Shown: positions 50,533-57,635 of the stretch, in pieces
Position numbering within the stretch: the first letter of the stretch is position 1
Layout: the number at the start of each line of letters is the position of its first letter
Assembly: GCA_944359055.1 (NCBI GenBank)
Contig: CALVSO010000009.1
Span: 1-57,635, forward strand
Origin: an uncultured Bacilli bacterium
GTDB taxonomy: Bacteria; Bacillota_I; Bacilli_A; RF39; UBA660
DNA: 57,635 bases
Direction: 5' to 3'
The notes under the pieces: generated by a model
The model's database searches: none
What the model was told of the DNA's origin: nothing
Seen by the model: only the letters and a program-made list of their open reading frames with translations
Translations under genes and position numbers: made by a program

Positions 50533-51574
50533 TTACATTCCCTCCTTTAATATTCAAATCTTGAACTATAGCAATTAAATCCACATATGTATAGTATCCT
50601 TCTTTTTTAGATAAATCTTTATCATTTTTTTCAATAGTTGTGTTGGATTTAAATAATTCATCTCCCATAATATTTGTCGGAATATCTTCACTTCCAAGTT
50701 TTTGTAAATAATTAAAAGTACTTGTATCATCGTATTTATATTTATCAGTTCTATAAATTCCAATTATATTTACTTCTCCAATCTCCAAATCATAAATAGA
50801 ATAATCATTTTCAAATTCTTTTTCTGCTTTAACAGGAATACTTATATAAAAGTTTTTAAGATTATCAGTTGTTCCTTTTAAATTGTATTTATAGTCTTTT
50901 AAAAGTATATTAGAAATCGCATTTATATCAATATTAAATATTTGACCATCTGAATCAGTTGTAATCTTATTGCCATTAAATACACCCGCTAACATAGAGT
51001 TTATTTGTGCGATTTCAGTTTTATTAATAATTTTAAGTTTAACATTATCAATTTTTACTAAATCACCATTTTTTAAATCTTTATTATCTAGGTCTTTACA
51101 AACATTAATTATTTCATTTAAATATGTCGAATTGGTATTTTTTATCTCCTGTAATTCTTTATATTCATATGTTTTCGTATTAGAATTTTCTCTTGAAACT
51201 GATGGTAATATATTACCCATTTTTTTATTTATTGAAACATTGGCTCCAATAGTGTATCCATTTGAATACTCATCTCTATATGTTAATTCTTCTTTATCAA
51301 CTCGTTCGTTATTAATTAACATGCATATTTCAAAAACTTTTTGATAATTAATATAATAAATATTAAATAACTTGATAGTTTTTTGCTGTCTTTTTTTAAA
51401 AATAACTACAATATTATTTAAATGTAATAAAATTATAATAAGCAATGCAATTATATAGTATAGTATTACCACTTTTGAAATTACTGGAAAAAAAATTTTT
51501 GCAACATAAAATATCAGTATTGATAATGCATATTGAAAAATAATTCTCATTATTATTGTTACTTTATTATCCAT
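50525..51574 (-). CDS. Membrane protein with DUF6414-like domain, partner of the AAA+ ATPase
   Basis: A 349-residue protein. Two N-terminal membrane helices (about residues 8-55: IIFQYALSILIFYVAKIFFP and VVILYYIIALLIIILLHL) precede a large cytoplasmic domain. It includes YEYKELQEIKNTNSTYLNEI and KDLKNGDLVKIDNVKLKIIN, resembling DUF6414-type proteins of mobile elements; the match is from memory and moderate. The ATG at 51574 follows GGAGAAG; a longer version has no ribosome binding site. Coupled by overlap to the AAA+ gene, it may be the membrane sensor or anchor of that module. Confidence 0.75.
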   Translation of the reverse strand: MDNKVTIIMRIIFQYALSILIFYVAKIFFPVISKVVILYYIIALLIIILLHLNNIVVIFKKRQQKTIKLFNIYYINYQKVFEICMLINNERVDKEELTYRDEYSNGYTIGANVSINKKMGNILPSVSRENSNTKTYEYKELQEIKNTNSTYLNEIINVCKDLDNKDLKNGDLVKIDNVKLKIINKTEIAQINSMLAGVFNGNKITTDSDGQIFNIDINAISNILLKDYKYNLKGTTDNLKNFYISIPVKAEKEFENDYSIYDLEIGEVNIIGIYRTDKYKYDDTSTFNYLQKLGSEDIPTNIMGDELFKSNTTIEKNDKDLSKKEGYYTYVDLIAIVQDLNIKGGNVNE

Positions 51575-51720
51575 ATATCTTCTCCAATCAGTTAATTTTT
51601 GTTTATTATTATAGCACGTTTTCATTAATAAATCTCTAAACAAATTAAAAAATACCATTATTTATAAACAATAGTATTTTTATAAAATATTGAGTATTAA
51701 TACAGTTTAATTTATAAATT

Positions 51721-51960
51721 TTAATTTGAATCATCAAATAATTGTCTTATATCTATTTCTAAAGCATCTGCAAATTTTCCTATTGTTTCTAACAATGGTG
51801 TCTTATCTATTGATAAACATTCTAAATCTCTAACATAGCCATGAGTAAGACCTGTTAGATCAGCAAGTTCTTGAAGTGTGTACTTTCTCATTAAGCGATA
51901 TTTCTTTATATTTTTTCTAACAATTAATGATAATTGTTCTTTAGAATATCTACTAGTCAA
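51721..51960 (-). CDS. XRE-family helix-turn-helix regulator
   Basis: A 79-residue DNA-binding protein consisting of a single HTH_3 domain: KYRLMRKYTLQELADLTGLT, GYVRDLECLSIDKTPLLETI, KFADALEIDIRQLF. It probably represses the element's own promoters between 51.96 and 52.07 kb, where it is divergent from the zinc-ribbon gene. It lies 146 bp upstream of the membrane/AAA+ module on the same strand, so it may control that module too. Confidence 0.92.
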   Translation of the reverse strand: MTSRYSKEQLSLIVRKNIKKYRLMRKYTLQELADLTGLTHGYVRDLECLSIDKTPLLETIGKFADALEIDIRQLFDDSN

Positions 51961-52069
51961 AGTACCTTACTTCCTTTCTAACAAAATTATTTCACATAAA
52001 GAATGAAAAATATGTCGTCTGCATGAAGTTTTTATGCTATAATTAGAAATGAAAGGAGATAAGGTTTGT

Positions 52070-52687
52070 ATGAAGACAAAAAAATGTAAACATTGCCAAG
52101 AAGAAATTGCAAAAAGCGCAAAAAGATGTCCTAAATGTGGTGGAAAATTAGGAATGCCAGGATGGGCTAAAGCATTAATTATTGTAATAATTATATTTGG
52201 TTGTATTGCAGGATGTGTTAATGGATGTTCAAATGCTGTAAATGATGCCGTTGAAGATACTAAAAATTCTTACCAAGATATAAACGGAAAAACTTCATTT
52301 AAAGTAAATGAGACATTCCAAAATAAATATGAAAAAATCACAATGACTGAAGTAAATACAAATTTTACAGACTATAACGAATATTTAGGACCTAAAGATG
52401 GCAATAAAGTTATTATGTTAAAATTCGAAGTTGAAAACATTAATAATGAAAATGATGAATTATATGTTAGTAGCATGAGCTTTAACGCATATGCAGATGG
52501 CACAGCAGTCGATTCATTCTATGGTGGAAGTGATAAATACAATGACTTATCAGCTACTGTTGGAAAAGGAAAAAAAGCTGTTGGCTATATATTCTATGAA
52601 GTTCCTGAAAATGCACAAAAAATAACTGTTGAATATAATGCAGATTTTTGGACTGACGGGAATACTATTGAATTTATCATTCAATAA
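52070..52687 (+). CDS. Zinc-ribbon membrane protein with DUF4352-type domain
   Basis: A 205-residue protein. The N-terminal zinc ribbon (CKHCQEEIAKSAKRCPKCGG) is followed by one membrane helix (about residues 34-54, ALIIVIIIFGCIAGCVNGCS) and an extracytoplasmic Ig-like DUF4352 domain (about 75-205: FKVNETFQNKYEKITMTEV, KVIMLKFEVENINNENDELY, GYIFYEVPENAQKI). Such proteins are common in mobile elements and are surface lipoprotein-like factors of unknown role. The ATG at 52070 has AAGG at 5 bp and AAAGGAG further upstream; the ATG at 52049 has neither. Confidence 0.85.
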   Translation: MKTKKCKHCQEEIAKSAKRCPKCGGKLGMPGWAKALIIVIIIFGCIAGCVNGCSNAVNDAVEDTKNSYQDINGKTSFKVNETFQNKYEKITMTEVNTNFTDYNEYLGPKDGNKVIMLKFEVENINNENDELYVSSMSFNAYADGTAVDSFYGGSDKYNDLSATVGKGKKAVGYIFYEVPENAQKITVEYNADFWTDGNTIEFIIQ

Positions 52688-52690
52688 AAG

Positions 52691-52774
52691 AAAAAAACTG
52701 GCTAATTTATATAGTCAGTTTTATAAAATTATCAAATTATACAAAGCAAAAGGAAGAGATAAACTCTTCCTTTT
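52691..52774 (+). terminator. Two terminator hairpins after the zinc-ribbon gene
   Basis: First, AACTGGCTA pairs with TAGTCAGTT (52697-52721), followed by TTAT. Second, AAAAGGAAGAG pairs perfectly with CTCTTCCTTTT across ATAAA (52748-52774). The remaining bases to 52846 hold no gene. Confidence 0.7.
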
Positions 52775-52846
52775 GAAATACAACTACCAAGTGTATAAAT
52801 ACACCTGCAACAATCTAAAGTACTTTAATTATACCATTATTGTTTA

Positions 52847-53665
52847 CTAAGTCAACACTTTTTCACGATTTTCTTTAGATTTATTATAATTAGTATTTTG
52901 TTTTCTAGCAGTTCTATTTGTTTCTTTTATTTCTTCAAAAGCATAATATTTCTTTATTATTTTTAAGATAACATCATTATCTTTTTTTGAAATAGTTGCA
53001 ATTTTATTATTAAGATAATATGGTTCTCTAATTCTATTACAACTAATATTAATTAAATTTTCTATCCTAGCAGTTCCTAATTTTTCATCTAATAAATCAT
53101 AATGAAAATAGTAATTATCATCTTTATGTTTTGAAGTAAGTGGTATAGCAGTCCACATTTTTTTATTTGATGAACTTCTCCACAATATTGCTGGTCTTAA
53201 CTTTCTTAATTCACTACCAATATTATAACCCAAATCCACCCAATATATTGCTCCAATTTTTAGACTAGTAGTATCATCAGAATTTCTATTTAGAAGTTTT
53301 AATTTATCTTTACACCATTTATTATATGATATTCCATCTGGATTATTATTTGTATTATCTTTAACATAATTTAAAAAACTAATTTTAGCTTTTAATAAAA
53401 TATCATCAAATTCTTTATTAGTTATTTTTACAGGTTTTCCTTTAATATAAATACATCTTTTAATATTAGAACGATTATAATCAGTTATTTCATCTAATGC
53501 TACATACTTGTTAATAGATTTTAAATAAATGGTATTTTCTTTTTCTTCATTATAAATAGGCACTCCAACATAGTGATTTTGCGATATATCATATAAAATT
53601 AAAATCCATTGCTTGTTATCATTTAAATTAAATTCATATATTTGTTTCCAATTTATTGTAAGCAT
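52847..53665 (-). CDS. PemK/MazF-like protein with duplicated fold
   Basis: A 272-residue protein. The C-terminal half (about 140-250) is PemK/MazF-like: GAIYWVDLGYNIGSELRKLR with PAILW, then WTAIPLTSKHKDDNYYFHYD and ENLINISCNRI. The N-terminal half (WKQIYEFNLNDNKQWILILY, YVGVPIYNEEKENTIYLKS) may be a second, degenerate copy of the same barrel. Usual MazF is about 115 residues. No antitoxin gene is adjacent, so it may not be a classic toxin. The ATG at 53665 follows GGTGATAAAT. It lies 28 bp after the relaxase gene on the same transcript. Confidence 0.78.
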   Translation of the reverse strand: MLTINWKQIYEFNLNDNKQWILILYDISQNHYVGVPIYNEEKENTIYLKSINKYVALDEITDYNRSNIKRCIYIKGKPVKITNKEFDDILLKAKISFLNYVKDNTNNNPDGISYNKWCKDKLKLLNRNSDDTTSLKIGAIYWVDLGYNIGSELRKLRPAILWRSSSNKKMWTAIPLTSKHKDDNYYFHYDLLDEKLGTARIENLINISCNRIREPYYLNNKIATISKKDNDVILKIIKKYYAFEEIKETNRTARKQNTNYNKSKENREKVLT

Positions 53666-53693
53666 ATTTATCACCAACTTTCTTAATTTTTTA

Positions 53694-55016
53694 TTATAAA
53701 GATAAATCGTCATCTTTTTCATTCTTAGTACTATAAAATTTTTCAGCACTTTCTTCCATTTCAGCATTAATATGTTTAATAGATTTTTCTATTTCTTTTT
53801 TATCAAACAAATTTAATCCTTTGAATATTTTTTCTTCCTTCTTCTTAACTTCTGGATCATATTGCTGTTTAAAAAACTTTATATCAATATTATTGTAATT
53901 AAATAACCTATCAATTATATTTTGTATAAATTTTGGAAGTTTTTTTATTATTTTGTTTAAATGATAAATAAGATAATCTGTTTTTTCTTTTAAATCATTA
54001 TATTTAGTTTCATATTGATAGTTCATAGTTTTTAAATGATTATTTTCTTCTTTTAATTTTTTATTTTCATCCATCAATTGATTTTTAGATTTTAACACTA
54101 TTTTATTATTAATCTTTTTCTTTTTATCTATTTCATCAGTTATATCATTTTTATCTTTGCTAAGTCTAGTTAATTCTTTATTTATTATGTTCTTATTATC
54201 TTCTAAACCTGATACTTCGTTACGAAGATTAGATAATTCTTTCTTTAATTCGTTGGCTTTTTCATTAAATTTTAATCTTTCATATGGAGAATAATCTCTA
54301 TTTTTGCCTTTTTGTTTTTCTTTTAGTTTATTATCTAATTGATAAATTTGATTAAATTCATTGATACATCTTTCTCTCATTTTGTCTTGAATAACAACTA
54401 AAGATTCCTTTGTAAAAATAGACGTTTTACCAACTTGTCTTGATAAACCAGTTTTACAATTTTCTTTTACAGGAACACCAATTATATGCAAATGTGGGGA
54501 GTGTTCATCAAAATGACAAGTAGCATTTGCTATATAAAAATCTGGAACAATTTCTTTTAAATCATCTAATTGCATTTTAAACACCTTAATCATCTCGTAT
54601 TTATATTCTAAACTTTTATCTTCCCAGTAAGCCATATCCCCAAGTTCAATAATTATTTCACAAGCAAGATCATGTTTATTATCACTACTTATCTTATTAA
54701 AGTAATTATCTATTTTTCTATCTTCTCTTATTTGCTTATTATTATATTCCAATCTTGCTTCTTCAAATAAATCAAAATACAATTTTTTAACATCTTTAGT
54801 AATATCATTTGAACCTTTAATGATTTGGATTAATTCTTGATTATTATTATATTGTCTTAAATTATGATGATTAATTTTTCCGAGTTGTTTAACATTTTGA
54901 ATTGCATTATTACTTTTGTTAGTTGTTCCCGATAAAGTATTTTTTGCTTCTTGTCTTGCTTTAATAGTTTTATTGCTATCATTACCTAAATGAAATGAAT
55001 AAGATAATTCCATCAT
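53694..55016 (-). CDS. mob: Plasmid mobilization relaxase (Mob/Pre, MobV type)
   Basis: A 440-residue relaxase that nicks oriT for conjugal mobilization. The N-terminus MMELSYSFHLGND is followed by the relaxase core ATCHFDEHSPHLHIIGVPV, with the metal-binding His triad region. The C-terminal 200 residues are a long coiled coil (KELSNLRNEVSGLEDNKNII). It starts at 55016 with GGAGGT. It depends on a conjugation machinery elsewhere, as none is in the window. A hairpin-rich region 65-125 bp upstream is the likely oriT. Confidence 0.93.
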   Translation of the reverse strand: MMELSYSFHLGNDSNKTIKARQEAKNTLSGTTNKSNNAIQNVKQLGKINHHNLRQYNNNQELIQIIKGSNDITKDVKKLYFDLFEEARLEYNNKQIREDRKIDNYFNKISSDNKHDLACEIIIELGDMAYWEDKSLEYKYEMIKVFKMQLDDLKEIVPDFYIANATCHFDEHSPHLHIIGVPVKENCKTGLSRQVGKTSIFTKESLVVIQDKMRERCINEFNQIYQLDNKLKEKQKGKNRDYSPYERLKFNEKANELKKELSNLRNEVSGLEDNKNIINKELTRLSKDKNDITDEIDKKKKINNKIVLKSKNQLMDENKKLKEENNHLKTMNYQYETKYNDLKEKTDYLIYHLNKIIKKLPKFIQNIIDRLFNYNNIDIKFFKQQYDPEVKKKEEKIFKGLNLFDKKEIEKSIKHINAEMEESAEKFYSTKNEKDDDLSL

Positions 55017-55080
55017 ATATTTACCTCCTCTAAATTGAATATTGTAATAGTACAAAAGTAGTATTGTCATTATTCATAAC

Positions 55081-55134
55081 TTCCTATATATCTTGTCAAA
55101 AACAAGATATGGAAGCTAAGGTTTACCACCTTAG
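55081..55134. other. Candidate oriT hairpins
   Basis: Between relaxase and recombinase, two strong inverted repeats lie side by side. The first is ATATCTTGT-N5-ACAAGATAT, extended by TTCC/GGAA around one bulged T (55081-55114). The second is CTAAGGT-N5-ACCTTAG (55116-55134). Neither is followed by a T-run. Position upstream of mob and double-hairpin form fit an oriT; the nic site is not identified. The rest of 55017-55256 shows nothing else. Confidence 0.5.
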
Positions 55135-55256
55135 GAACCGTTTACTTTATTGCGTAATAACCCAAAAATTTGTATTGGTTAAAACTTCATAAAGTATTAG
55201 TTTTAAATTGCTATCACCACTTTCATTTACTTTGTAAACAAAACGTGCCACGCATT

Positions 55257-57125
<1,869 letters not shown>

Positions 57126-57130
57126 TTACT

Positions 57131-57178
57131 AAAAAAGGAGACAATAGTATTTAATAAAGTCTAAATACTACTGACTCC
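57131..57178 (-). terminator. Attenuator-type terminator before the recombinase
   Basis: GGAG..AGTAGTATTTA pairs with TAAATACTATT..CTCC on the minus strand (8-base loop, one or two G-U pairs), followed by TTTTTT. It lies between the recombinase promoter and its gene. The end of the leader peptide is encoded in its 5' arm and loop. Confidence 0.8.
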
Positions 57179-57228
57179 TCTAATATTTCAATATTATAAA
57201 TTTTAAATATATTGTGTTTATATTTCAT
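57151..57228 (-). CDS. Leader peptide of the recombinase transcript
   Basis: A 25-codon ORF with GGGGAG six bases before its ATG (57228). It begins MKYKHNIFKIYNIEILEE and ends ESVVFRLY, with the stop in the loop of the downstream terminator. A ribosome finishing this ORF would cover the 5' arm and block terminator formation. This is the arrangement of attenuators in front of ribosome-targeting antibiotic-resistance genes. No resistance gene follows here. Confidence 0.75.
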   Translation of the reverse strand: MKYKHNIFKIYNIEILEESVVFRLY

Positions 57229-57275
57229 ATATGTCTCCCCATTTCTAGAGAAGATACCTCTTTCATTGGTCATTT

Positions 57276-57303
57276 ATAATATCATTTTTTTAAGATTTGT
57301 CAA
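57276..57303 (-). promoter_or_regulatory. Promoter of the recombinase leader
   Basis: TTGACA (57298-57303), 16-bp spacer, TATTAT (57276-57281). Transcription would start near 57268, about 40 nt before the leader peptide. Confidence 0.7.
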
Positions 57304-57317
57304 ATCACTGATAATAT

Positions 57318-57590
57318 TTAGATAGTTTTTAAATACTCTTCTAGTTCTGATAATTTTATTTTATTAGATAAATTTTCAATAAATATTTCATTAGAATAAT
57401 TAAAAGCAAGAAATGTTATATTTTTGATAATTATTCTATGTGGCTCAATATATATTAAATTTGTTTTGTCTATTTTTCTAATACTACCGCTAATAATAGT
57501 TGGTTTAGTATTAGTAAATTCACATATAAAATTAATTTTCTTCTTTAAAGATTCTTCTAATGAAATTTCTTCTTTAATAATATTTACCAT
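57318..57590 (-). CDS. Small protein of unknown function
   Basis: A 90-residue soluble protein with alternating beta-like segments (NFICEFTNTKPTIISGSIRK, LIYIEPHRIIIKNITFLAFN) and a C-terminal helix (NKIKLSELEEYLKTI). I do not recognise a family. AAAGGA precedes the ATG. It is upstream of the recombinase leader on the same strand, with the recombinase promoter between them. It may be an element-encoded accessory protein or the first gene outside the element. Confidence 0.65.
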   Translation of the reverse strand: MVNIIKEEISLEESLKKKINFICEFTNTKPTIISGSIRKIDKTNLIYIEPHRIIIKNITFLAFNYSNEIFIENLSNKIKLSELEEYLKTI

Positions 57591-57635
57591 TGTTTCAATC
57601 CTTTCTTTTTAAAGTAGGATAGTTTTTAACAACAA

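Overview
The window is AT-rich DNA from a spore-forming, anaerobic, low-GC Bacillota. Signs of this are Spo0A, two alpha/beta SASPs, SpmA/SpmB, a DacB-type carboxypeptidase, YunB, an oxygen-sensitive class III ribonucleotide reductase and superoxide reductase. Genes are tightly packed, stop codons often sit inside terminator stems, and starts overlap upstream stops. TGA is used as a stop, so this is not the mycoplasma code. Neighbourhoods shared with Bacillus (yutD/yunB; rpsD-ezrA-thiI-sspA; dacB-spmA-spmB-rluB) point to an uncultured Bacilli lineage, perhaps near the Mollicutes/RF39 side. That placement is inference.

Layout. 1-7.1 kb: a partial TnpB, yutD, a secreted glycosidase-like protein, two large paralogous prepilin-like proteins and yunB. 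7.1-10.2 kb: an nrdD/nrdG operon in which the glycyl-radical domain is encoded as a separate 53-residue protein. 10.5-12.6 kb: membrane proteins and spo0A. 12.6-22.7 kb: glycolysis (tpiA, pgk, gap) interleaved with a glycolipid glycosyltransferase and flippase, a prepilin-like protein carrying two hypervariable-looking lectin-type repeats, and a DUF4143 ATPase bracketed by a duplicated 3' end of gap. 22.8-34.4 kb: core genes (clpP, SASPs, thiI, ezrA, rpsD with its S4 leader, ferredoxin, rluB, spmB, spmA).

35.265-39.82 kb is the main find: a 4.55-kb element with its own large serine recombinase splits a DacB-type sporulation D,D-carboxypeptidase gene exactly inside the codons of its SxxK active-site motif. 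Both halves are intact. Joining them at an AA dinucleotide restores S-I-S-K in frame, and the reciprocal junction is a near-perfect inverted repeat, as expected for a serine-recombinase attP. The gene is followed by overlapping spmA and spmB, so excision would restore both the enzyme and its operon. The logic resembles the skin element in sigK of Bacillus subtilis. Cargo is a nuclease-helicase, a Nudix hydrolase and a guanylate-kinase remnant.

40-47.7 kb: superoxide reductase, a CmpB-like membrane protein, CIRCE-controlled clpB without its N-domain, a methionine gamma-lyase family protein, an SDR, a NERD-HRDC protein, a cell-wall hydrolase and a methyltransferase. 47.75-48.57 kb: a frameshifted collagen-like/beta-helix protein. 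About 48.6-57.6 kb: a second, mobilizable element with a large serine recombinase (behind an attenuator-like leader peptide), a Mob/Pre relaxase with a candidate oriT, a PemK-like protein, a zinc-ribbon membrane protein, an XRE regulator, and a three-gene module built around a Clp-type AAA+ ATPase that may be defence cargo.
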